Positions 23,272-31,508 of a DNA stretch of 34,126 nt are shown in pieces. The DNA is taken from contig MKUQ01000050.1 in NCBI GenBank assembly GCA_001898645.1, positions 1-34,126 on the forward strand. Reading direction: 5' to 3'. This DNA is from Burkholderiales bacterium 70-64. GTDB taxonomy: Bacteria > Pseudomonadota > Gammaproteobacteria > Burkholderiales > Burkholderiaceae_E. The notes below the pieces were generated by a model. The model did no database searches. It saw only the letters and a program-made list of their open reading frames with translations, and was not told where the DNA came from. A program made the position numbers and the translations under genes. Every line of letters begins with the position of its first letter. Positions within the stretch are counted from its first letter, which is position 1.

Positions 23272-24684
23272 ATGGCCGCGCACTCGTTCGCCCGTCGGCT
23301 CAGGCTGGGCATCGCCGTGCTCGCCGCCGTGCCGCTGGCGGTGACGGTGCTGGCGGCCGGCCTGGCCTGGCTGCTCGGCCGCAGCGCCTTCGATCCGGCC
23401 CAGAGCGAGCGCATCGTGGTCGGGGTGCTGGCGGCCGCCGCGCTGCTCGCCCTGGTCGGCCTGGTCTACGGCCGGCGCCTGGCGCGCTCGGCGAGCGAGC
23501 CGATCGAGCGCATCCAGGCCACCCTCGAGGCGCTCTCCGACGGCGACCTCGACGCGCGCGTGCATTGGTCGGGACACGACGAGTTCGCGGGCATGGCCGA
23601 TGCGCTCGACCGCCTGCTCGACGATCGCGTGGCGAGCCTGAACCGCACCATCCGCGACAACGAGGAGCTGAACAACTCGGTGATCGAGATCATGAAGGCG
23701 GTGGGGACGATCGCCGCCACCAAGGATCTCGGCCTGCGCGTGCCGGTCACCGAGAACGTCACCGGGGCGATCGCCGACGCGCTGAACCTGCTGACCGAGG
23801 AGACCGGACGCGTGCTGCGCAACGTGGCGGCGCTCTCGAGCGATGTCGCGCAGGCGACGCTGGCGGTGCGCGGACAGTCCGACCTGGCCATCCAGGCCGC
23901 GGCACGCGAGCAGCGCGAGGTGGTGATGGCCGCCGGCGAGCTGGCGCAGGCCGCGCAGGCGCTGGTCACCGTGGCCGAGCGTGCCCGCGAGGTCGACGAT
24001 TCGGCCGGGCGCGCCGCGCTCGAGACCGGCGCGGCGGTGCGCGTGGTCGGCGCGACCGTGCAGGGCATCGCCCAGTCGCGCGAGCTGATCCGCCAGACCG
24101 AGAAGCGCATCAAGCGCCTGGGGGAGCGTTCCCAGGAGATCGGCCAGGTGGTGGGCATCATCCAGGCGATCGCCGAGCGTACCGGCATCCTGGCCCTGAA
24201 CGCATCGATGCAGGCCGCTTCGGCCGGCGAGGCGGGCCGCAGCTTCGCCGTCGTCGCCGACGAGGTGAAGCGGCTGTCGGAGTCGGCGCGCGAATCGACC
24301 ACCCGCATCGCGCGGCTGGTCAATGCCATCCAGACCGAGACGCACGAGACGGTGCGCGCCATGAACGAGGCGATCACCCAGGTGGTCGAGATCAGCCGCA
24401 TGGCCGACGACGCCGGCCAGGCAATGCGGCGCACGCAGCGCGAGACCGAGTCGCTGGTCGCCAACGTGCGCGAGATCGCCACCACCTCGGAGGAGCAGGC
24501 GCAGGTGAGCTCGGCGCTGCAGACGCGCGCCGACGTCATCCGCGAGGCGAGCGCCGAGACCGCGCGCCAGCTGCGCGCGCAATCGATCGAGACGCGCCGC
24601 CTGGTCGAATACGCGCGTTCCCTGGTCGACGAGGTCAGCGTCTTCAAGACCGCCCCGGCGTCGTCGGCCGCGGACAAGGTGTGA
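23272..24684 (+). CDS. pilJ: Methyl-accepting chemoreceptor (PilJ position) with minimal periplasmic loop
   Basis: This chemoreceptor has 470 residues. Two transmembrane helices (about 12-35 and 48-66) enclose only about 12 periplasmic residues (GRSAFDPAQSER). A HAMP domain follows (about 66-120), then a long coiled-coil signalling domain with the hairpin tip around residues 300-340 (ERTGILALNASMQAASAGEAGRSFAVVADEVKRLSESAREST). Typical PilJ carries a large periplasmic ligand-binding region and is about 200 residues longer, so this one cannot sense in the same way. The tip deviates from the usual ERTN with ERTG. It starts 4 bp after pilI and ends 4 bp before the kinase gene. Confidence 0.88.
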   Translation: MAAHSFARRLRLGIAVLAAVPLAVTVLAAGLAWLLGRSAFDPAQSERIVVGVLAAAALLALVGLVYGRRLARSASEPIERIQATLEALSDGDLDARVHWSGHDEFAGMADALDRLLDDRVASLNRTIRDNEELNNSVIEIMKAVGTIAATKDLGLRVPVTENVTGAIADALNLLTEETGRVLRNVAALSSDVAQATLAVRGQSDLAIQAAAREQREVVMAAGELAQAAQALVTVAERAREVDDSAGRAALETGAAVRVVGATVQGIAQSRELIRQTEKRIKRLGERSQEIGQVVGIIQAIAERTGILALNASMQAASAGEAGRSFAVVADEVKRLSESARESTTRIARLVNAIQTETHETVRAMNEAITQVVEISRMADDAGQAMRRTQRETESLVANVREIATTSEEQAQVSSALQTRADVIREASAETARQLRAQSIETRRLVEYARSLVDEVSVFKTAPASSAADKV

Positions 24685-24688
24685 AGCG

Positions 24689-27600
24689 GTGAGTCCGGAT
24701 ACCGGTCGCCCCGCGACGCTGCACGAATTCCGGGCCGGGGCCGGCTCGCCCGCTGCGCTGCTCGACGCCCTCGATGCGGCAGCGGTCGGGCTGCTCGAGC
24801 CCATGCTCGGCGCGGTGCTGCTCGAAGGCCCGGGCGAGGGTGCCGGCGAAGACGCGGGCGGCCACGAAGACGATGCCGCGCGAGCCTCGCGCGATCCCGG
24901 CGGCGCATGGCGCGCCGGCCTGGCCGAGGCGCTCGACCGCCTGGCCCATGCTGCCCTGGCGCTCGAGCTGATCGGGCTCGGCCACGTGGCGACGCTGCTG
25001 CGCGCGCATCTCCTGGAGCCCTGCGCGCCCGATGCCGCCGAGTTCGAGATTGCCGTGGCCGAGGCCTGGATATCGGACGCGATCGCGTTCTGCGGCGGCC
25101 AGCTCCCGGCCGCCGAGGCCGCCGTCCTCGTCGAGCGGCTGCGTGACTGGCCTGCCTTGGCCACGCGGATCTCCCCCGACCTGATCGAGCCGATCGCCGC
25201 GCGCCTGCGCCAGGATGCCGAGCGCATCGCCGCGGCCACCCTGGCCGAGATGCGGGCGCGGCGCGGCGGCGACGGGCCGTCGGTCGAAGCGCCGCCCGCG
25301 CCGGTGTCGATCGGCGAGGACGAGCTTGCCATGCTGGCCGAGGCGGCCGACCAGCTCGCCGAGGAATTCGAGGAAGCGCTCGGCGCTGCCGGCGGCACGC
25401 AGGCGCGTGCACCCGCTGCCGCGAGCGGCGGGCAGGGCGGTGCCGGCACCGTGGCCGCGACCCCGCCGGCCGAGGGGCTCGAGCTGGCGGCCGACGCGAT
25501 CGAGCGCTATGCCAACGCGGTGAGCTACGTCGGGCTCGAGATCCTCGGCAAGGCGCTCGCCACGCTGCATGCCAACCTGCTCGGGCTGGCGCACCGGCCC
25601 GACGCGTTCGGCGTGCGCCAGCGCGCGCTGCTGCAGCACCTGCCGGGCGCCTGGGCGCGGCTCTTTCGCGGGCTCCCGCGGACGGGTACGCCGGAGGCCG
25701 CCGTGGACGGCACGCCCGAGGCCGTCTCGACCGGCGCGGCTGCCGATGCGCTGGCCCTGCTCGGCGACGAGGCATGGCCGGCGCCCGCGTCGCCCGAGCT
25801 GCTCGAGTCCGCCCGCCGCTCGCTCGCCGCGGTGACCACCGTGAGCACGCGCCGGGTATCGGTGTCCGAAGAGTCCGTCGACGAGCAGGACCTGTCGCTC
25901 GAGATCCCGCTCGACGCCGACCGCGTGGTGGTCGAGAACCTGCTGCGCGAGCTGCCCATGCTGTCGCACCAGTTCTCCGAGTGCATCGAGCGCATCGACG
26001 GCGGATCGGCCGCGGCGATCGGCCCTGCGCAGCGCATCGCGCACACCCTCAAGGGCTCGGCCAATACCGTCGGCGTGCGGGGCATCGCGCTGCTCACCCA
26101 TCAGCTCGAAGACCTGCTGCAGCTGCTCGATCCGCTGCAGGGCGCGCTGGCCGCGCCGCTGCGCGCGACGCTCTCGGACGCTGCCGACTGCCTGGCCGAA
26201 ATGAGCGAGGCGGTGGCCGGCCTCGGGCCGGCGCCCGCAGGCGCGGCGGCGATCCTCGGGCGCGTGCGCGAGTGGACGCAGCGCGTGCTGGACGAGCCCG
26301 CGGCGGCGCTGGCCGGCGGCCCGGCGTCGCCGCAGGGGCCGCACGAGCCCGGGGCAGCCGGCGAGCCCGGAGCGGCCGGCGCAGCCGGGCGGGCGGGCGA
26401 ATCCGGGCGTGCCGGCCCATCCGGAGCGGCTGGCGCAGGAGCGGCCGGCGCGTCTGCCGAGGCCGGCCCGTCCGCTGCCGACATGCCCGCTGCCGACATG
26501 CCCGCTGCCGCCATATCCGCCGACGCCGCCGCCAGGTCCGCCGGCGTCGCGTCATCCCCGCCATCGCCGCAGCCGATCCCGGCCGGAGATGCCGCGGCGA
26601 CACCCGAGGCGCCCGCCGCCGAGGGCAGTCCCGCGGCGCCGCCCGAGGCGCAGGAATGGTTGCGCGTGCCCGCCTCGCTGATCGAGCGCCTGCTGGCCTT
26701 CGCCAACGAGGCCTCGATCCTGTTGTCGCAGGCGCAGGAGCAGGCGATCGAGGTCGATCGCGGACGCGCCGGCCTGCGGGGCGCGACCGACCAGCTGCAG
26801 GATCTGGCCGGCGAGCTCGAGCGCCTGGTCGACGTGCGCGGGCTCGCCCTGAGCGAGCGGCGCGCGCGCGAGGATTTCGACACGCTCGAGCTCGACGAGT
26901 ACAACGACCTGCACATGGTGTCGCGCCGCATCGCCGAGTCGGGCGCCGACGGACGCCTGATCGAGCAGCAGCTCGGGCAGAGCGTCGCGGCGCTGCGCGA
27001 TTCGCTCTCCCAGCTCGAGCGCATCCAGGTCGACCTGCGCGAGGCGGCGCTGCGCACGCGCACGGTGTGCGTCGACACGGTGGTGCCGCGCTGGCGCCGG
27101 ACGGTGCGCCAGGCGGCGCGCATGGCCGGGCGCGAGGCATCGCTGCAGGTCGACGGCGAGTCCATCGAGATCGATTCGCAGCTGCTGCAGTCGCTCGTCG
27201 AGCCGCTGGCGCATCTGCTGCGCAACGCCATCGATCACGGCATCGAGCCGCCGGCGCAGCGCGAGCGCCTCGGCAAGCCCGCGGCCGGCCGTCTGGTGCT
27301 CGGCTTCGCGCGCGACGGCCCCGACCTGCTCATCGAGTGCCGCGACGACGGCGCGGGGTTCGACCTGCCGGCGGTCCGCGCGCGCGCGATCGCGCTCGGC
27401 CTGCTCGATGCGGACGAGCCCTGCGACGACGAAACGCTGCTGCAGTGGGTGCTGCTGCCGGGCTTCTCGACGCGCAGCCAGGCGACCCAGCTCTCGGGGC
27501 GCGGCATCGGGCTGGACGTGGTCAGCCAGGCGGTGCGCGAGCTGCGCGGCACGCTCGAGATCGAGACGTTGCCGGGGCGCGGCACGCGCTTCAGGCTGCG

Positions 27601-28465
27601 CCTGCCGGTGCGCCTGGCGGCCCTGCCGGTGATCGTCGTGCGTTCGCCTACTCACGTGCTGGCCCTGTCGGTGCGCGAGGTCGAGCAGGTGCTGGCGGCC
27701 GAGGCGATGATCGAGGAGGCCGACGGCGCGCGCCACGTGCAGGTCGCCGCGGGCCGCCTGCCGGTGGTGCGCCTCGAGGACGCGCTCGGCCTGCCCGAGG
27801 ACGCGTTCGCGCCGCCGCCGGGCGTCGAGCCCGGCACCGCGGCGCTGCTGCAGGTACGCCTGCCAGGCGGCGAGCGCGTCGCGGTCCTGGTGCCCGAGCC
27901 GGGGCAGACGCGCAGCGTGGTGCTGCGTCCGCTGGCGTCGTTCCTGCCGCCGCTGCCGGGGATCGAGGGCGCCGCGGTGCTGGGCGACGGCGCGGCGGCA
28001 GCGGTGATCGACCTGCCGCATCTGCTCGCGGCGCGCCGCGGCGCGCGCGCGGCCCCGGCGCTGAGCCCGTCGCTGCGCCAGGCGCCGGTGTGCCTGGTGG
28101 TCGACGATTCGGTGAGCGTGCGGCGCACGATGGAGCAGTTCGTGCGCGATCTCGGCTACGACACCGACAGCGCCGCCGACGGAGTCGAAGCGCTCGAGCA
28201 TGTGCAGCGGCGCATTCCCGCACTGGTCCTCGCAGACCTCGAGATGCCGCGCATGAACGGCGTCGAGCTGGTGCGCGCCCTGCGCGCGCGGCCCGAGACC
28301 CGCGCCGTGCCGGTGATCATGATCACCTCGCGTTCCTCGGACAAGCATCGCAAGCTCGCGCTCGAGGCCGGCGTCGACGTGTTCCTGACCAAGCCCTACA
28401 CCGAGGACGCGCTGGCGGGGCACATCGCCCGTCTGCGCTTGTCCGGCCGCTCGGGGATGGGATAG
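24689..28465 (+). CDS. chpA: Hybrid CheA-type histidine kinase/response regulator (ChpA/PilL-like)
   Basis: This hybrid sensor kinase of 1258 residues should phosphorylate the PilG-like and PilH proteins. In order: a helical N-terminal region (1-400) without an obvious phospho-histidine; one clear Hpt domain with H452 in AHTLKGSANTVG; a Gly/Ala/Pro-rich linker (about 545-650) containing a collagen-like Gly-X-Y run; a CheA core from about 654; an ATPase N-box LLRNAIDHG near 845 and G-boxes CRDDGAGFD and LSGRGIGLDVV; a CheW-like domain (about 978-1110); and a receiver (1131-1250) with D1183 in ADLEMP. The start is the GTG at 24689. The Pseudomonas aeruginosa ChpA is about twice as long with several phosphotransfer domains. 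Confidence 0.9.
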   Translation: MSPDTGRPATLHEFRAGAGSPAALLDALDAAAVGLLEPMLGAVLLEGPGEGAGEDAGGHEDDAARASRDPGGAWRAGLAEALDRLAHAALALELIGLGHVATLLRAHLLEPCAPDAAEFEIAVAEAWISDAIAFCGGQLPAAEAAVLVERLRDWPALATRISPDLIEPIAARLRQDAERIAAATLAEMRARRGGDGPSVEAPPAPVSIGEDELAMLAEAADQLAEEFEEALGAAGGTQARAPAAASGGQGGAGTVAATPPAEGLELAADAIERYANAVSYVGLEILGKALATLHANLLGLAHRPDAFGVRQRALLQHLPGAWARLFRGLPRTGTPEAAVDGTPEAVSTGAAADALALLGDEAWPAPASPELLESARRSLAAVTTVSTRRVSVSEESVDEQDLSLEIPLDADRVVVENLLRELPMLSHQFSECIERIDGGSAAAIGPAQRIAHTLKGSANTVGVRGIALLTHQLEDLLQLLDPLQGALAAPLRATLSDAADCLAEMSEAVAGLGPAPAGAAAILGRVREWTQRVLDEPAAALAGGPASPQGPHEPGAAGEPGAAGAAGRAGESGRAGPSGAAGAGAAGASAEAGPSAADMPAADMPAAAISADAAARSAGVASSPPSPQPIPAGDAAATPEAPAAEGSPAAPPEAQEWLRVPASLIERLLAFANEASILLSQAQEQAIEVDRGRAGLRGATDQLQDLAGELERLVDVRGLALSERRAREDFDTLELDEYNDLHMVSRRIAESGADGRLIEQQLGQSVAALRDSLSQLERIQVDLREAALRTRTVCVDTVVPRWRRTVRQAARMAGREASLQVDGESIEIDSQLLQSLVEPLAHLLRNAIDHGIEPPAQRERLGKPAAGRLVLGFARDGPDLLIECRDDGAGFDLPAVRARAIALGLLDADEPCDDETLLQWVLLPGFSTRSQATQLSGRGIGLDVVSQAVRELRGTLEIETLPGRGTRFRLRLPVRLAALPVIVVRSPTHVLALSVREVEQVLAAEAMIEEADGARHVQVAAGRLPVVRLEDALGLPEDAFAPPPGVEPGTAALLQVRLPGGERVAVLVPEPGQTRSVVLRPLASFLPPLPGIEGAAVLGDGAAAAVIDLPHLLAARRGARAAPALSPSLRQAPVCLVVDDSVSVRRTMEQFVRDLGYDTDSAADGVEALEHVQRRIPALVLADLEMPRMNGVELVRALRARPETRAVPVIMITSRSSDKHRKLALEAGVDVFLTKPYTEDALAGHIARLRLSGRSGMG
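26474..26518 (+). repeat. 15-bp tandem repeat in the kinase linker
   Basis: GCTGCCGACATGCCC occurs twice in tandem (26474-26488 and 26489-26503), followed by a diverged third copy (26504-26518). It stays in frame and encodes AADMP, AADMP, AAAIS. It sits at the end of the Gly-X-Y-rich linker, which suggests that this linker changes length by slippage. Confidence 0.8.
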
Positions 28466-28522
28466 CATCGGCTTGCAGGCAGGCCGCCCGGGCCTGTCCC
28501 CGAAGAATGCGGGAGGTGGTGC

Positions 28523-28987
28523 ATGCAGGCCAGCGAAGTGCTTCGGGTGAAGGGCAATACGCTGTTCACCGTCAGCCCGGCGACGATGCTGTCGGACTGC
28601 GTGATCACCATGGCCGAGCACGACATCGGCTCGCTGGTGGTCATGGACCGCGGCCGCCTCGCCGGCATGCTCACGTTCCGCGAGGTCCTGCAGGTGCTGG
28701 CGCGGCGCCAGCTCGAGCACCGCGCGGGCCCGACCCGGCCGGTGGCCGAGATCGTGGTGGCCGACATCATGAAGACCGATCCGTTCGTCGTTTCGCCGAG
28801 CATGGATCTCAACGAGCTGCGCCGCGTCATGCTGGAGACGCGCCAGCGTTACCTGCCCGTCATGGACGGCGACACCCTGCTGGGCGTGATCTCGTTCCAC
28901 GACGTCGCGCGCGCCGTGCTGGAAGAGCAGGGCTTCGAGAACCGCATGCTCAAGGCGTACATCCGCGACTGGCCGGCCGAGGGGTGA
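28523..28987 (+). CDS. Tandem CBS-domain protein
   Basis: This protein of 154 residues consists of two CBS motifs (about 10-60 and 80-140), with LGVISFHDVARAV at the second. Such stand-alone pairs usually bind adenosine nucleotides and act as energy sensors. It starts 57 bp after the kinase gene, across a short GC hairpin (28480-28496, no U-tract). AGGTGG precedes the ATG. No effector domain is attached. Whether it belongs functionally to the chemosensory operon is open. Confidence 0.88.
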   Translation: MQASEVLRVKGNTLFTVSPATMLSDCVITMAEHDIGSLVVMDRGRLAGMLTFREVLQVLARRQLEHRAGPTRPVAEIVVADIMKTDPFVVSPSMDLNELRRVMLETRQRYLPVMDGDTLLGVISFHDVARAVLEEQGFENRMLKAYIRDWPAEG

Positions 28988-29002
28988 ACCGAGCGCGCGG
29001 GC

Positions 29003-29018
29003 GGATTCGATAGAATCC
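29003..29018. promoter_or_regulatory. Dyad overlapping a -10-like box directly before surE
   Basis: GGATTC, GATA, GAATCC form a perfect six-base inverted repeat ending 4 bp before the surE ATG. The embedded TAGAAT (29011-29016) is a good -10 match placed 6 bp before the ATG, and no Shine-Dalgarno sequence is visible. If used, it would make a leaderless surE transcript. The -35 is poor, so confidence is low. Confidence 0.3.
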
Positions 29019-29022
29019 TTCC

Positions 29023-29766
29023 ATGCGCATCCTGATCAGCAACGACGACGGCTATTTCTCCCCCGGCATCGAGGCCCTCGCCGCGGTGGCCAGGGCCTTC
29101 GGCGAGGTCACCGTGGTCGCGCCCGAGCGCGACCGCAGCGGTGCATCGAACTCGCTCACCCTCGATCGTCCGCTGTCGGTGCGCGTGGCCGCGAGCGGCT
29201 TCCTGTACATGAACGGCACGCCCACCGATTGCGTGCACGTCGCGATTACCGGCCTGTTCGATCACAAGCCCGACCTGGTGCTCTCGGGCATCAACGACGG
29301 CGCCAACATGGGTGACGACACCATCTATTCGGGCACCGTGGCGGCGGCCATGGAAGGCTACCTGCTGGGCGTGCCGTCGATCGCGTTCTCGCTGGCGCAG
29401 CGCGGCCAGGAGCACCTGTCCACCGCGGCCTCGGTGGCGCAGGATCTGCTGGAGCGGCTCACGCGCCGCCCGCCGCCGGGCCCGATGCTGCTCAACGTGA
29501 ACGTGCCGGCGTGTCCCCGCGAGGCGCTGCGCGGCATCCGCATCACGCGCCTGGGACGGCGCCACATGGGCGAGGCGGTGGTGCGCAGCACCAGCCCGCG
29601 CGGCGACACCATCTACTGGATCGGGCCTGCCGGCGGCGCCAAGGAGGCCGGGCCGGGCACCGACTTCCACGCGGTCGCCAACGGCTGGGCGTCGGTGACG
29701 CCGCTCGAATCCGACCTGACCGCCTACTCGCTCGATCCGGCGCGCGACTGGCTGGGCATCGAATGA
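29023..29766 (+). CDS. surE: 5'/3'-nucleotidase SurE
   Basis: This metal-dependent phosphatase releases phosphate from nucleoside 5'- and 3'-monophosphates and is linked to stationary-phase survival. The 247 residues show the N-terminal metal ligands D8 and D9 ([13 protein letters not shown]), then [27 protein letters not shown] and [25 protein letters not shown]. The length is normal. It overlaps pcm by ATGA, the usual surE-pcm arrangement. Confidence 0.96.
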   Translation: MRILISNDDGYFSPGIEALAAVARAFGEVTVVAPERDRSGASNSLTLDRPLSVRVAASGFLYMNGTPTDCVHVAITGLFDHKPDLVLSGINDGANMGDDTIYSGTVAAAMEGYLLGVPSIAFSLAQRGQEHLSTAASVAQDLLERLTRRPPPGPMLLNVNVPACPREALRGIRITRLGRRHMGEAVVRSTSPRGDTIYWIGPAGGAKEAGPGTDFHAVANGWASVTPLESDLTAYSLDPARDWLGIE

Positions 29767-30503
29767 CGCGCCGCCCGGCGTGGCTGGCGGCCGCGCCGCC
29801 CGCCACCGCACGCAAGCGTCCGGCGGTCACGGTGACCGTGCCCGGCGGTCTCGGGCTCGCCTCGGAACGCGCGCGCGCCAGCATGGTCGATGCGCTGCGC
29901 CGCCTCGGCGTGCGCGACGCCGGCGTGCTCGACGCCATGGCGCAGGTGCCGCGGCACGCCTTCATCGACGCGGCGCTCGCCAGCCGCGCCTACGAAGACG
30001 TCGCCTTGCCGATCGGCCATGGCCAGACGATCTCCCGGCCGAGCACGGTGGCGCGCATGATCGAGACGGTGGTCGCGCACCTGCCGGCGGCGCGGCGCGC
30101 CGATGCGCAGGTGCTCGAGGTCGGCACCGGCTGCGGCTACCAGGCGGCGGTGCTGGCGCGCGTGTTCGGCCAGGTGGTGTCGATCGAGCGCGTGCGCGCG
30201 TTGCACGAGCAGGCGCGCGGCAACCTGCGCGCGCTGCGCCTGCCCAACCTGCGGCTGGTGTTCGGCGACGGTCATGCGGGCGTGTCCCAGGCCGCTCCCT
30301 ACGACGCGATCGTGGTGGCTGCGGCGGCCGACGCCATCCCCGATGCGCTGCTCGAGCAGATGAAGACCGGTGCGCGATTGATCGCTCCGATCGGCACGAC
30401 GCGCCAGGCGCTGCACCTGGTCGAGCGCGTCGAGCGCGATCGATGGCAGCTCACGGTGCTCGATGCGGTACGATTCGTACCGCTGCGCGCCGGTACGTCC
30501 TAG
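29763..30503 (+). CDS. pcm: Protein-L-isoaspartate O-methyltransferase
   Basis: This enzyme uses S-adenosylmethionine to methylate L-isoaspartyl residues and starts the repair of aged proteins. Of 246 residues, the first 30 are a basic Ala/Pro extension. The family core follows: [38 protein letters not shown] (about 60-98), the SAM motif [15 protein letters not shown] near 115-129, and the C-terminal VRFVPLR. The ATG at 29763 overlaps the surE stop. The frame is open upstream but is only a shadow of surE. Confidence 0.95.
   Translation: MTRRPAWLAAAPPATARKRPAVTVTVPGGLGLASERARASMVDALRRLGVRDAGVLDAMAQVPRHAFIDAALASRAYEDVALPIGHGQTISRPSTVARMIETVVAHLPAARRADAQVLEVGTGCGYQAAVLARVFGQVVSIERVRALHEQARGNLRALRLPNLRLVFGDGHAGVSQAAPYDAIVVAAAADAIPDALLEQMKTGARLIAPIGTTRQALHLVERVERDRWQLTVLDAVRFVPLRAGTS
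30465..30483. repeat. Perfect 19-bp inverted repeat at the 3' end of pcm
   Basis: GCGGTACGATTCGTACCGC has nine-base arms around a single central T. It lies within the conserved VRFVPL codons of pcm, 87 bp before the nlpD start. It could be an operator-like dyad for nlpD or a chance product of the codons. No regulator is assigned. Confidence 0.45.
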
Positions 30504-30569
30504 CTCTGCTTCGAAGACCGCCCGCAGCGCCCTCGTTCATTGCACGCGCCCCGGCGGCGCCCCACATCG

Positions 30570-31460
30570 ATGGCGAACTACAGCTCGAGCGTCCGTCTCA
30601 CCGGCGCTGCGGCCTGCATTGCGGGTCGATCCACTCTCCTCGCGTTGGCGGCGGCTACTCTGCTGGCCGCCTGCACGGCGCCGCATCCCGCGCCGATCGT
30701 GCGTCGCGACAGCCCGGGGCGCAGCGTCGCGGCGCCGCCCCCGGCGGCCAGCGCGCCGGCCGCCGCCCCGCCCATGGTGACGGCCCCGCCCGCACCCGCG
30801 GTCGAGACGACGCCGGTGCAGCCGAGCAGCGTCGAGCTGCGGCCGCTGCCGGGCAGCGGCGGCACGGCAGCGCCGGCCACCTCCAACCTGCTCAAGTCGG
30901 AGCCGAGCGCGCTCAAGAGGCCGTATTCCGATGCCTTGCTGGCCGAGTTGAAGGCGGCGCAGGCCGATGCACCGCCGACGCTCGCGATGGCGCCGGCCAC
31001 GGCGCCTGCGGCCGCACCGCCCGCCGCGCCGGCGGCAACCGCGCCGTCCGTCGCGCCGCCGCCGGCGGCGCCCGACGCCGGGGCTGCCGCCAGCGAGAGC
31101 GGCTTCATCTGGCCCGCCACCGGCCAGGTGGTGCAGGATTTCGCCCAGCCGGGCAGCATGGGGCTGTCGATCGCCGGCAAGCCCGGCGACCCGATCGTGG
31201 CGGCCTCCGACGGCCGCGTCATCTTCAGCGGGCCGGGGCCGCGCGGCTACGGCAACCTGCTGATCGTCAAGCACGACTCCGACACGCTCTCGGTGTATGC
31301 CCACAACCGCACGCTGCTGGTCAAGGAGGGCCAGAGCGTCAAGCGCGGCCAGCGCATCGCGGAGCTCGGCAGCTCGGGCTCCGACCGGCCGCAGCTGCAC
31401 TTCGAGATCCGCAAGCAGGGCAAGCCGGTCGACCCGCGCAAGTACCTCCCGCAACGCTGA
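30570..31460 (+). CDS. nlpD: NlpD-like lipoprotein with degenerate LytM (M23) domain, no LysM
   Basis: NlpD is an envelope lipoprotein that activates cell-wall amidases during division. The 296 residues have a lipoprotein signal with lipobox LAAC (C35), a long Ala/Pro-rich region, and a C-terminal M23/LytM domain (about 180-296; GFIWPATGQVVQDF, SVYAHNRTLLVKEGQSVKRGQRIAELGSSGSDRPQLHFEIRKQGKPVDPRKYLP). The zinc ligands are lost: the first His/Asp site reads SMGLSIAG and HxH reads QLH. That is usual for NlpD-type activators. The peptidoglycan-binding LysM module normally found between lipobox and LytM is missing. The ATG at 30570 is preferred over an upstream TTG at 30540. Confidence 0.87.
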   Translation: MANYSSSVRLTGAAACIAGRSTLLALAAATLLAACTAPHPAPIVRRDSPGRSVAAPPPAASAPAAAPPMVTAPPAPAVETTPVQPSSVELRPLPGSGGTAAPATSNLLKSEPSALKRPYSDALLAELKAAQADAPPTLAMAPATAPAAAPPAAPAATAPSVAPPPAAPDAGAAASESGFIWPATGQVVQDFAQPGSMGLSIAGKPGDPIVAASDGRVIFSGPGPRGYGNLLIVKHDSDTLSVYAHNRTLLVKEGQSVKRGQRIAELGSSGSDRPQLHFEIRKQGKPVDPRKYLPQR

Positions 31461-31508
31461 GAACGTGCGAATGAGCCTTCCTTCACGCGTTCCGAGCGGG
31501 GTTTGCCG

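Noticed and set aside
26552-28900. 782-codon minus-strand open frame opposite the hybrid kinase
   Set aside because: His/Arg/Gln-rich translation with no domain, fully opposite a well-conserved kinase gene.
31461-31508. Truncated rpoS remnant after nlpD
   Set aside because: The 48-bp gap is too short, and no sigma-70-like peptide is seen in any frame.
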